Below are positions 1 to 6,887 of a stretch of 28,533 nt of DNA, one piece after another (position 1 is the first letter of the stretch; each line of letters starts with the position of its first letter). The stretch spans positions 1-28,533 of the forward strand of contig JBARNH010000034.1 in the NCBI GenBank assembly GCA_049802875.1. The letters run 5' to 3'. Source of the stretch: Lutacidiplasma sp049802875. Lineage in GTDB: Archaea; Thermoplasmatota; Thermoplasmata; Lutacidiplasmatales; UBA184. The translations under genes were made by a program, and so were the position numbers. The notes below the pieces were generated by a model that ran no database searches, was not told where the DNA came from, and saw only the letters and a program-made list of their open reading frames with translations.

Positions 1-1082
1 CGGGTGGCCGGCCTTCCCCGCTCGGGCACCGTCGGGACGGGCTTCTTGACCGCCTTCGACGCGGGCGGGGCGTGCTGCTTCGCCCAGCGGCGCGTGAGCG
101 CCCGCTCGTAGAGCAGCTTCATGTACATCGCGTCGTGCTCGAGGAGCGGAGAGCTCGAGATCACGGTCACGTCGTAGTCTCGTTCGGCGAGGATCTCCGC
201 GAGCGGGTCGAATCGCACCAGCCCGCGCTTGATCGGGGTCAGTCGGAACTCGCCGGAGCCGTAGAACTCGACCCCCGAGAAGTTGAGATAGAGCGGCCCG
301 TCGGTCGCCGCGACGAACTCCTTCAGTACGGGCTCCAACTGCTCCGCCTCCTCGAACGAGCGACGTTCCCGCGCCGCGAGGTGGGGGAGGTTCAGGACCG
401 GCACCGTGCCCTTGACCCGGTGGGCGAGCTCGAGCACCTCCTCGCGGGAGCCGAATACGTCGGGGTGACCGCTCGGCTCGATCGCGAGTCGGACCGTCCC
501 CCGGGAATACTGCTTCAGCCAGTTCGAGAGGTCGGTCACGATTTGCGTGAGCTCCTGGATCGAGTCGCCCCGGTCCCCACCTCCGTAGAACCCGAGATGC
601 GTGACCGCGAGACGCGCCCCGAGCCCTTGCGCGAGCACCCCCGCCCACTGGATCTGGCGCGTCGACTGTTCCCGCGCGTCGCTCGAACCGAAGAAGTCGA
701 CGTAGTACGGGGCGTGGAGGGTCAGGTCGGTGTCGAGCGCTCGGGCGAGGGCTTTCGTCTGCTGAAGGTCCGGATAGTCCTTGGCGAGGCTCCAGGTGAG
801 GGTCGTGAGCGAATCCCGCTTCTTGATCGGGGAGGTCAGCGCGGCGAGGGACGGCGTACCGCCCTGGTGGTCCGGACTGCCCACGTTCACGATCAGCTGG
901 AGCAGGAGGTCGCGCGCGACCTTGCCCACTTCTTCGTCGAACGCGAGGCGAGTGAGCGGATTGACCTTGATGAACTGGACCTCCATCGCGGTGAGGCCCA
1001 GGTGGTGAACGTCGGCGATTCCGTCGCGCAGCGTGCGCCCCTTGCAGGAGAGTGGGATCCCCGCGGGTCCGAACCGGATCAC
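1..1082 (-). CDS. Endonuclease IV-like TIM-barrel protein (C-terminus off window)
   Basis: Open frame on the minus strand from a GTG at 1082 through base 1, so the C-terminus lies outside the window; 360 codons are visible. The N-terminus reads MIRFGPAGIPLSCKGRT, a typical opening of archaeal xylose-isomerase-like TIM-barrel proteins of the AP endonuclease 2 (endonuclease IV) superfamily. Recognisable strand-end motifs follow: LTLHAPYYVDF, AVTHLGFYGG, AIEPSGHPDVFG and VISSSPLLEHDAM. The GTG was chosen because GAGGT lies 10 nt upstream and a TATA box sits about 50 nt upstream. Several positions that bind metal in endonuclease IV look changed (LNLPH where D..H is expected, LNFSG, FRLTP), so repair activity is doubtful. 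The visible C-terminus becomes Lys/Pro/Ala-rich. Family assignment is fairly secure; function is not. Confidence 0.75.
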   Translation of the reverse strand, partial: MIRFGPAGIPLSCKGRTLRDGIADVHHLGLTAMEVQFIKVNPLTRLAFDEEVGKVARDLLLQLIVNVGSPDHQGGTPSLAALTSPIKKRDSLTTLTWSLAKDYPDLQQTKALARALDTDLTLHAPYYVDFFGSSDAREQSTRQIQWAGVLAQGLGARLAVTHLGFYGGGDRGDSIQELTQIVTDLSNWLKQYSRGTVRLAIEPSGHPDVFGSREEVLELAHRVKGTVPVLNLPHLAARERRSFEEAEQLEPVLKEFVAATDGPLYLNFSGVEFYGSGEFRLTPIKRGLVRFDPLAEILAERDYDVTVISSSPLLEHDAMYMKLLYERALTRRWAKQHAPPASKAVKKPVPTVPERGRPAT

Positions 1083-1127
1083 GAGTAGCCAGACCTCAAA
1101 AACGGCGGACCCGCGGGAAGATATCAA

Positions 1128-1136
1128 CCTATATAG
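1128..1136 (-). promoter_or_regulatory. TATA box of the TIM-barrel gene
   Basis: CTATATAGG on the minus strand, centred about 50 nt before the GTG at 1082. With the usual archaeal spacing, transcription would start near 1106, leaving a leader of about 24 nt that contains the GAGGT ribosome binding site. The box overlaps the stop codon of rlmE. Confidence 0.6.
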
Positions 1137-1782
1137 CGGGGCCCCGGGGAAGTCGTTCCCCCGGTCCGGACGTCATGGCCTGGGCCGGTCCGGGTCGGAA
1201 ACCGACGCCGATGAGGTATATCTCCGACGACGGCTCCCGCGACGCGGGAGGCTTCGTGCGCCGGACGCGCGCGAACGACGTTCCGAGCTCCCGTTCGAGA
1301 TCGTCGACCATGTCGCCGTCGAAGACCTTCGCGACGAACGCGCCGCGGACGGCCAGGACGGATCTCGCCAACCGCAGCGCGTCGCGCACCAGGCCCACGC
1401 TCCGCGCGTGGTCGGTCGCGTACGCCCCGCTGATCCGCGGCGACATGTCCGAGACGACGACGTCGAATTCCTCGGCGCCGAGCCGGGCAGGGAGCGACGG
1501 GTCCCCCACCCGGCCCCGGACGACTCGCACCCCGTCGATCGGTTCGACCGGTCGCGGGTCGACCGCGACCACAGCTCCTCGAGGACCGACCCTCTCGCGC
1601 GCGACGACCGACCAGCCTCCCGGGGCCGCGCCGAGGTCGAGCACGCGCGCCCCGGGACGAAGGATCCGAAACCGGTCGTCGACGTACGTAAGCTTGAACG
1701 CCGCCCGCGAACGGAGACCCGAGCGCCGGGCGGCGCGGTAGTACGGGTCGTGTCGCCGCTCGCTAACGAACCGGCGCGGCAT
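1129..1782 (-). CDS. rlmE: 23S rRNA 2'-O-ribose uridine methyltransferase RlmE (FtsJ)
   Basis: 217-residue SAM-dependent methyltransferase of the RrmJ/FtsJ family, which methylates the ribose of a uridine in the 23S rRNA A-loop. The complete K-D-K-E catalytic set is visible: Lys30 in RSRAAFKL, Asp in VVVSDMSP, Lys in FVAKVFDGD and Glu in SSEIYLIG. The SAM-binding motif is VLDLGAAPGGWS. The frame stays open upstream to 1890, but family members start just before the RHDPYYRAARR block, so the ATG at 1782 is preferred. A tRNA-Pro gene ends 63 nt upstream on the same strand and no clear TATA box lies between them, so the two may be transcribed together (inference). Confidence 0.9.
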   Translation of the reverse strand: MPRRFVSERRHDPYYRAARRSGLRSRAAFKLTYVDDRFRILRPGARVLDLGAAPGGWSVVARERVGPRGAVVAVDPRPVEPIDGVRVVRGRVGDPSLPARLGAEEFDVVVSDMSPRISGAYATDHARSVGLVRDALRLARSVLAVRGAFVAKVFDGDMVDDLERELGTSFARVRRTKPPASREPSSEIYLIGVGFRPGPAQAMTSGPGERLPRGPAI

Positions 1783-1845
1783 GGCGGGCGCGCGAGGCGG
1801 GGAGCGTACATGAGCGGGTCGATGGGCGGGGACCGGCACGGCGAA

Positions 1846-1920
1846 TGGGGCCGTCCGAATTTGAATCGGAGTCTCTTGCACCCCAAGCAAGAAGGATGGT
1901 CCAAGCTACCCCACGGCCCC
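1846..1920 (-). tRNA. tRNA-Pro (anticodon GGG)
   Basis: A 75-nt cloverleaf folds on the minus strand. The 7-bp acceptor stem GGGGCCG/CGGCCCC is followed by discriminator A at 1846. The anticodon stem CTTGC/GCAAG encloses the loop TTGGGGT, giving anticodon GGG, which reads CCC and CCU proline codons. The T arm is TCCGA-TTCAAAT-TCGGA. The D stem is weak (GGG against CCT, one wobble pair) but the loop has the usual A14, GG and A21. There is no intron and CCA is not encoded. It lies between a small membrane protein gene and rlmE. Confidence 0.93.
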
Positions 1921-1952
1921 ACGCCGCGCCGGTGGCGCGCGGACCCGGACCG

Positions 1953-1964
1953 CTTAGATAATGG
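1953..1964 (-). promoter_or_regulatory. Probable TATA box of the tRNA-Pro gene
   Basis: AT-rich CCATTATCTAAG on the minus strand in an otherwise very GC-rich gap, centred about 38 nt upstream of the mature tRNA 5' end. This would give a short pre-tRNA leader of about 12 nt. The position is suitable; the sequence match is moderate. Confidence 0.45.
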
Positions 1965-1988
1965 TTTCCCGGCGGGCGGGGTCGGTCG

Positions 1989-2174
1989 CTAGTGGTGGAG
2001 CCACAACCAGGCCGAGAGACCGCCGACGGTGATGATCACGATGCTCGCGATCGCCACCCAGAAGAATGTCCAGAAATCCGCGCGGGCTTCGGCGGGGGTG
2101 ACCTCGGGTCCGGGCGTGGAACTTCCGGGGGAATGGGTGTACGGGCTGCGAAACGTCTCCGCCGGCTCGGTCAC
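1989..2174 (-). CDS. Small single-helix membrane protein, unknown
   Basis: 61 codons from a GTG at 2174 to TAG at 1989. The first 30 residues are Pro/Ser/Thr-rich and polar. A single hydrophobic helix follows (about residues 36-58, FWVAIASIVIITVGGLSAWL), ending in WLHH at the C-terminus. I recognise no family. It lies near the heme A and oxidase genes and could be a small accessory subunit, but this rests on proximity only. An AT-rich stretch (GTTAAGAAT, about 2206-2214) lies some 35 nt upstream and may be its TATA box. The frame continues upstream as a Pro/Arg-rich shadow of the neighbouring gene, so the GTG after that gene's end is preferred. Confidence 0.6.
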   Translation of the reverse strand: MTEPAETFRSPYTHSPGSSTPGPEVTPAEARADFWTFFWVAIASIVIITVGGLSAWLWLHH

Positions 2175-2233
2175 GGGAGTTCCCGGACCCTCGGAGTTCG
2201 GCCCGATTCTTAACGACTCGGTTCGTCTGACGC

Positions 2234-2950
2234 CTAGGCAGCGAACCAGGGCAGCCGGGCGGCGGGCCCGGTCGGCTTGAGGACGAGGAGGTGCAGGTTC
2301 GCCCCGGGTTCTCCGGGCGCGTACGAGTCCCGCTGCGCAAGCTGGTAGAGGAGGTAGAGCGCATCCTCGTCCGACCGCACTCCGAGCGAGCGATTGACGT
2401 CGACCCCGAATCGCTGGCGCAGAAGACCCAGCAGTTCTTCGAAGTCGATCTGGCCGGATTCGTCGGCAGCCTGGGCTCGTCGGAAGAGGCCGACCACGAT
2501 CCCGGTCGCGAGGCGCAGGATCTCGGCGGGCTCCGCGAGGCGGAGATGGAAATGCGGGGGGCTCGGGTCGGCTCGCTCCCCGGTCGGAACGACCAGCACC
2601 GACACCTCGTTCTCGATCGCGGAGCCGGGGGTGCGCGAGAGTTGCGCCCAGGTCTCTTCCGCGGCCGAGTCGTTGGGGACCACGAAGATCGCGCGGTGCA
2701 GCGGGGACGGCGTGGTCCGGACCTTGGCGACCCACCGGTCGACGCCCTCCGTACCGCTACCGGAGGGGGCGGCGTTCACGAACACCGGGAACGTCCGTCG
2801 GGGAACTCCCGACTCCTGGACCCAGAACGACGCCTCGCCTTCCGGGTCGCGGCGGGCGGGCGGGACCCGGGCGTACCCGAGCTTCTTGAGGACGATCTCG
2901 GCGTCCCGCAGGCGGTCGGACGGGACTCCGACCCGGTCGGAGCTGGGCAT
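2234..2950 (-). CDS. Conserved-looking protein of unknown function (238 aa)
   Basis: A soluble-looking 238-residue protein. The N-terminus (DRLRDAEIVLKKLGYARV) resembles a small helical segment. The middle alternates beta strands (FPVFVNAAP, AIFVVPNDS, VSVLVVPTG), followed by a helical region (ILRLATGIVVGLFRRAQ and FEELLGLLRQRFGVDV). No catalytic motif or membrane segment was recognised. The ATG at 2950 was chosen over the ATG-like start at 3001 because a TATA-like TTATCTCG is centred 27 nt before it, as expected for a leaderless archaeal mRNA. It lies between ctaB and the small membrane protein, on the same strand. Confidence 0.7.
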   Translation of the reverse strand: MPSSDRVGVPSDRLRDAEIVLKKLGYARVPPARRDPEGEASFWVQESGVPRRTFPVFVNAAPSGSGTEGVDRWVAKVRTTPSPLHRAIFVVPNDSAAEETWAQLSRTPGSAIENEVSVLVVPTGERADPSPPHFHLRLAEPAEILRLATGIVVGLFRRAQAADESGQIDFEELLGLLRQRFGVDVNRSLGVRSDEDALYLLYQLAQRDSYAPGEPGANLHLLVLKPTGPAARLPWFAA

Positions 2951-2972
2951 TGCGAGAGTAAGGACGGCCGTC

Positions 2973-2980
2973 CGAGATAA
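2973..2980 (-). promoter_or_regulatory. TATA box for a leaderless transcript
   Basis: TTATCTCG on the minus strand, centred 27 nt before the ATG at 2950. That spacing puts the transcription start at or next to the start codon. Confidence 0.5.
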
Positions 2981-3007
2981 GCTCGACGTGCGGACCTGCA
3001 CCCGACG

Positions 3008-3937
3008 TCAGAGGCTGGTCGGGAAACCGATCCGAACGAGCGGCGCGTTCACTACGATCGCGAGGACGACCGCCAGTAGGTACGGACCGGAATAGATGAA
3101 CCCGCGACGCGCGGTCGCGCGAGTGACCGTCCTCCAGAGCGGCGCGGTGAGGAGGACGAACACGCCACCGAGCGCCACGAGGACCGCGAGGACCGGCCAC
3201 GTGACCGCACCGGTGAAACCGATCAGGATCGCCGCCGGAACGAGCAGGGCCGCTGAGGCGACCACGACCTTCCCGGAGAAGGCGACGTCGTCCATCCGTG
3301 GCAGCATCGGGAGGCCGGCCCGGGCGTAGTCGTCCTTGAGCAGGAGGGCCAGGCTCCAGAAGTGGGGAGGCGTCCAGAGGAAGACCAGGATCGCGAAGGC
3401 GATCACCCCCGGCGTCCAGCTCCCGACCGCCGCGGCGCTCCCGGCGAGCGCAGGAGCGCTCCCAGCGAATCCCCCGACCACGATGTTCCAGCTCGACCGG
3501 CGCTTCAGCCAGGCGGTGTAGACGACCACGTAAGTGAGTCCGCCCAAGAAGATCGAGAAACCCGTAAGCGGGTTCAGGAGCCAGGTCGCGAACCCGATAC
3601 CGGCGCCGAGGAATCCGAGGCCGAGACCGGCGACCACTCCGCTCGGCGCGATCCTCGCGTCCGGAAGGGGTCGAAGCCGGGTGCGTTTCATTCGTCCGTC
3701 GAGGTCGCGGTCGAGGTAGTGGTTCAACATCGCCGCCCCGGCGGACCCCGCCGCGCCGCAGACGATCAGGATCCCGAGCCGCAGGAGGTCGATCGACCGC
3801 GGTGACGCGAGGAGGAACCCGCCGACCGCCACGGTGCAGATCAGCGCCGTGATCCCGGGCTTCGCGAGCTCGAAGTAATCGCCGACGGTCGCTCGCCGCG
3901 GTTCGGTGGCCGGAGAGGGCGTGGCCGGTTCGACCAT
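3008..3937 (-). CDS. ctaB: Protoheme IX farnesyltransferase (heme O synthase)
   Basis: 309-residue polytopic member of the UbiA/CtaB prenyltransferase family. It adds a farnesyl group to protoheme to make heme O, the first step to heme A. The two Asp-rich prenyl diphosphate/Mg sites are seen: NHYLDRDLDGRMKRTRLRPL near residues 71-90, and KDDYARAGLPML in the second half. About eight or nine hydrophobic helices are present. The start ATG at 3937 leaves a short polar N-terminus before DYFELAKPGITAL, where the family's homology begins. It lies 30 nt after ctaA and downstream of oxidase subunit I, consistent with one operon supplying heme to that oxidase. Confidence 0.95.
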   Translation of the reverse strand: MVEPATPSPATEPRRATVGDYFELAKPGITALICTVAVGGFLLASPRSIDLLRLGILIVCGAAGSAGAAMLNHYLDRDLDGRMKRTRLRPLPDARIAPSGVVAGLGLGFLGAGIGFATWLLNPLTGFSIFLGGLTYVVVYTAWLKRRSSWNIVVGGFAGSAPALAGSAAAVGSWTPGVIAFAILVFLWTPPHFWSLALLLKDDYARAGLPMLPRMDDVAFSGKVVVASAALLVPAAILIGFTGAVTWPVLAVLVALGGVFVLLTAPLWRTVTRATARRGFIYSGPYLLAVVLAIVVNAPLVRIGFPTSL

Positions 3938-3967
3938 CAGGTGGAATCGCCGAGGACGGCGTGCGGC

Positions 3968-4558
3968 TTAGCCTTCCCGGGGGGACGTCACGGTCACGGG
4001 CCGGTCGATGGACCGCGTCGGGATGGGAGTCGGAGCCGGACGGTCCGCGGCGGTAGGAGCGCGGGGCGATCCTTCCTCGGCGGCGCGTCGCGCCCAGTCG
4101 ACCCAGCGACGGGGCATTTCGCGGAGATTGGCGAGGAGGGCGAGCACGAGCAGCATCCCGAACAGCGCGGTCGCGATCGCCAAGTGGACGAGGACGATCC
4201 CGGCGAGCAGGGAGCTCTCGACGACGAGCCCGCCGAGCAGCGCCTCGGTGACGACGAGTGCGAGGGACCCGAACGCGAGCCGGAGGAGCGCGCGACGTCC
4301 CCGCTCGAACGCCACCCCGAGCAACGCGAGGCCGAGGACGCTGAGGGAGAGCACGAACGCCGCTACCCGGTGGCTCCACTCGATCGCGGCTCCCCCGGTG
4401 AACGCCGGGAGGAAATTGCCGTTCCCGAAACACGACGGCCAGTCCGGGCAGGCGAGGCCGTTGTCGGTCGTGATCACGTTCCCGCCCAGAATGATCGTCA
4501 TGTAGCAAAGGACGCAAGCGACCACGGCCGCGGACCGGAAGAGGTCGTGGCCCCGCAT
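3968..4558 (-). CDS. ctaA: Half-size heme A synthase (CtaA/COX15)
   Basis: 196 residues with four hydrophobic helices, half the eight found in bacterial and mitochondrial CtaA/COX15. The family oxidises the C8 methyl of heme O to formyl, giving heme A. The conserved signature EWSHR provides a heme-ligand histidine, a second His lies in LVHLAIATA, and the extracytoplasmic cysteine pair is present in CPDWPSC. Compact four-helix CtaA proteins are known from archaea such as Aeropyrum and are thought to act as dimers. The last ~40 residues are a Pro/Arg/Thr-rich tail. It sits 7 nt after oxidase subunit I and 30 nt before ctaB. Confidence 0.92.
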   Translation of the reverse strand: MRGHDLFRSAAVVACVLCYMTIILGGNVITTDNGLACPDWPSCFGNGNFLPAFTGGAAIEWSHRVAAFVLSLSVLGLALLGVAFERGRRALLRLAFGSLALVVTEALLGGLVVESSLLAGIVLVHLAIATALFGMLLVLALLANLREMPRRWVDWARRAAEEGSPRAPTAADRPAPTPIPTRSIDRPVTVTSPREG

Positions 4559-4565
4559 CGGCCCC

Positions 4566-6260
4566 CTAGGGAGTCTCAGCGGACGCTGCGGTCGGCATAG
4601 GCCCCGGGGTTGGCGCCGGGGTGCGGGAAGGAAGCGGCGCTACCGGGCCACTCATCCGGACAGCGAGTTCCTCGCCCCACGGGTCGTCGGAGGTCACCGG
4701 GTCGCCGGCGAAGTAGCTGTAGGCCATGTTGAAAAGGAAGACCAGTTGACCTATCCCGAGGATGTACGCACCGAGGGTCGAGATGAAGTTCAGCGACTGG
4801 AAGTTCCCGGCATACAGGTAGGTGTAGACCCGGCGCGGCATCCCCTCGGCTCCGAGGATGAACATCGGGAAGAGGAGCACATTGACGCCGACGTAGGTGA
4901 GCAGGAAGTGAATCTGCCCCAAGCTCTGGCTGTACCAACGCTTGGTCCAGATGGGGAAGTAGAAGTAGATCCCGGCGAAGATCGCCATCAACGTCCCCCC
5001 GAGGAGGATGTAATGGAAGTGGGCCACGACGAAGTACGTGCCGTGGTAGAGGTAGTCGATCGGGATCGACGCGAGGAGGAGGCCGGAGAGGCCGCCGATG
5101 ACGAACCCCGTGATGAACGCGACGCAGAACCACATCGGGACGGCCATCCAGATCCGACCGCCCCAGAGCGTCGCGACCCAGTTGAACACCTTCACCGCCG
5201 ACGGGACCGCGACCGCGAACGTCGCCAGCATGAAGACGAACCGGACGTCGGTCGAGATCCCGGTGACGAACATGTGGTGCTCCCAGACCGCGAAGGAGAG
5301 CACGGCGAAGGCGCCCAGCGCGATCGCCATCGCTCCGTACCCGAAGATGTCCTTGCGCGCGAGCTTCGGGATGATCGTGGAGATGATCCCGAACGCCGGT
5401 AACACCATGATGTAGACCTCGGGGTGCGCGAAGAACCAGAAGAGGTTCTGGTAGAGCAGGGCGCCCCCGAGCGGAGTGCCATTCACCGCCGCGAGGATGT
5501 GGGTACCGAAGTTCCGGTCCGACAGGACGAACGTGAGCGCGATCGAGAGCGAGGGGAGCGCGAAGATCAGGAGGACCGAGTTGATGAGCGTGGCCCAGAC
5601 GAACAGCGGCATGTTCCAGTAGTGGACGCCGGGGGCCCGGTGCTTCAGGATCGTGACGAGGAAGTTGACCGCCCCGAGCATCGAGGAGATCGTGAGGATG
5701 TGGAGGCCGAGGATCCACAGGTCGACGCCGTACGGGTTCGGCCCGAACGACTCGAGGGAGAGCGGGACGTACCCGGTCCAGCCCGCGTACGCGTTCGACA
5801 GGATCAGGATGACGCCCGCGGGCGGCAGCATCCAGAAGGCGATCGCGTTGATGCGCGGGAGCGCCATCTCCTTCGAGCCGATCATCGACGGCACGAGGTA
5901 GTTGCCGAACCCGGCGAGGGTCGGGATGATGAACATGAAGATCATCAGCACCCCGTGCATCGTGAACAAGGTCGAGTAGACGTCCGGGGTGATCCCGAGG
6001 GTCGTCTGCGGGTCCAGTCCGAGTCCCTGGACGAACCCCAGGTCCGTGCGGATCAGCGTCGCGTAGATCCCGCCGATGAAGAAGAACAGGATGCCGATCG
6101 AGATGTACATCAGCCCGATCCGCTGATGGTCGGTTGTGAACAGCCACTTTTTCATCGCCGCGACGAGCCACGCGCCGTGGTAGGTGAACGCCCAGAGGAG
6201 GAACGCCGCAAAGCCGGCGATCAGGACGACGAGTGTGATCGGCTCGGTGAGGTCCGTCAC
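4566..6260 (-). CDS. coxA: Heme-copper oxidase subunit I, A-type
   Basis: 564-residue catalytic subunit reducing O2 to water with proton pumping. Ligands are in place: His102 (TMHGVLMIF, low-spin heme), His279 and Tyr283 in FFAHPEVYI (CuB and crosslinked Tyr), His328-His329 in WEHHMF (CuB), and His414/His416 in VVAHFHYI (hemes). Glu281 in HPEVY marks the A1 type, and Lys357 in PSAVKVFNW is the K-channel lysine. At the D-channel mouth the usual DMAFPR reads EMALPR (Glu131). An extra helix (about residues 7-27) precedes the normal first helix at TTDHQRIG. The GTG at 6260 was chosen because it overlaps the upstream stop as GTGA; the open frame extends to 6395. There is no fused subunit III. Confidence 0.95.
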   Translation of the reverse strand: MTDLTEPITLVVLIAGFAAFLLWAFTYHGAWLVAAMKKWLFTTDHQRIGLMYISIGILFFFIGGIYATLIRTDLGFVQGLGLDPQTTLGITPDVYSTLFTMHGVLMIFMFIIPTLAGFGNYLVPSMIGSKEMALPRINAIAFWMLPPAGVILILSNAYAGWTGYVPLSLESFGPNPYGVDLWILGLHILTISSMLGAVNFLVTILKHRAPGVHYWNMPLFVWATLINSVLLIFALPSLSIALTFVLSDRNFGTHILAAVNGTPLGGALLYQNLFWFFAHPEVYIMVLPAFGIISTIIPKLARKDIFGYGAMAIALGAFAVLSFAVWEHHMFVTGISTDVRFVFMLATFAVAVPSAVKVFNWVATLWGGRIWMAVPMWFCVAFITGFVIGGLSGLLLASIPIDYLYHGTYFVVAHFHYILLGGTLMAIFAGIYFYFPIWTKRWYSQSLGQIHFLLTYVGVNVLLFPMFILGAEGMPRRVYTYLYAGNFQSLNFISTLGAYILGIGQLVFLFNMAYSYFAGDPVTSDDPWGEELAVRMSGPVAPLPSRTPAPTPGPMPTAASAETP

Positions 6261-6631
6261 GTGAGGAGCCCCCCGATCACGTAGGCGATCGCCGCGAGGG
6301 CGATCACGAAGATCAGCACCTTGAGGAAACGCGCCTGGGATTGGACCGTGACGGGGCCCGGCGGCGTCGGAGTGACCTTGCGGCCGAGCGGCCACACCCG
6401 GTAGGTCCGATCGATGAGGTGGACGATCAGGGTTGCCATGAGGAACATCAGGGCGATCGCGAGCCCGAACGACTCCTCCGCTCCGGGGCTCGTGAGCGGC
6501 CCGAGAAGGATCGAGTAGACCACGAGGATCGCGATCCCGATCAACATCAGGAACGTGACCACGTCGTAGAGGTCGAGCACCTGTCGTCGCAGTCGGCGGT
6601 ACTCTTGCTGGGCCGGGTCAACGTTACTCAA
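6257..6631 (-). CDS. Three-helix membrane protein upstream of oxidase subunit I
   Basis: 124 codons from TTG at 6631. Hydrophobic helices lie at about residues 22-44, 55-73 and 102-123. The N-terminal 20 residues are charged (EYRRLRRQ) and probably cytoplasmic. I recognise no family. It does not look like oxidase subunit III, which is larger. The TTG start is chosen because it overlaps the preceding stop in TTGAGTAA and has GGAGAG 9 nt upstream; the longer upstream frame is Ser/Arg-rich shadow sequence. Its stop overlaps the GTG of subunit I by 4 nt, so it probably encodes an accessory subunit of the bc-oxidase system (inference). Confidence 0.75.
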   Translation of the reverse strand: MSNVDPAQQEYRRLRRQVLDLYDVVTFLMLIGIAILVVYSILLGPLTSPGAEESFGLAIALMFLMATLIVHLIDRTYRVWPLGRKVTPTPPGPVTVQSQARFLKVLIFVIALAAIAYVIGGLLT

Positions 6632-6887
6632 AGAGCTCCACTCTCCGCTGTGTGGCGCCCCGGTATCGGTCGACCCGGTAGAGGACGCCGGCCATGAACA
6701 GGAACGAGAGCGCACCGACGACCGCTCCGAGCGCGAGGGGGACGACAAAGTACGGATCCCCCGCCGCTAGGCCGAGGACGCCGTAGACGACCGTCGCGGC
6801 TCCGAGCGTGCCGACGATGAGCAGGCCCCCGAGAACGCCCCATAACCATCCGGTCTTCCAGACCGGGCCCTCCGCGGCGTTACTCAA
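6624..6887 (-). CDS. Two-helix membrane protein between cytochrome b and oxidase genes
   Basis: 87 codons from TTG at 6887, with two hydrophobic helices at about residues 14-38 and 45-69 and a charged tail (YRVDRYRGATQRRVELFE). No family recognised. The TTG lies in TTGAGTAA, overlapping the stop of cytochrome b, and GGAGG stands 9 nt upstream. The junction after this gene has the same TTGAGTAAC sequence, so both small proteins begin LSN (initiator then Ser-Asn). Placement suggests a small subunit of the cytochrome b/oxidase assembly. Confidence 0.72.
   Translation of the reverse strand: MSNAAEGPVWKTGWLWGVLGGLLIVGTLGAATVVYGVLGLAAGDPYFVVPLALGAVVGALSFLFMAGVLYRVDRYRGATQRRVELFE

Noticed and set aside
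72..1088. Long plus-strand open frame of 338 codons opposite the TIM-barrel gene
   Set aside because: Its product is Arg/Glu/Val-rich low-information sequence, typical of the antisense frame of a GC-rich gene, while the minus strand shows clear family motifs, a TATA box and an SD.
2757..4517. 586-codon minus-strand frame across ctaB and ctaA
   Set aside because: It is an alternative reading frame of those two genes, made only of Arg, Pro and Gly-rich sequence with no domain.
4576..6171. 531-codon minus-strand frame inside oxidase subunit I
   Set aside because: Shifted frame of subunit I: hydrophilic Arg/His/Pro-rich composition, while the true frame contains all heme and copper ligands.
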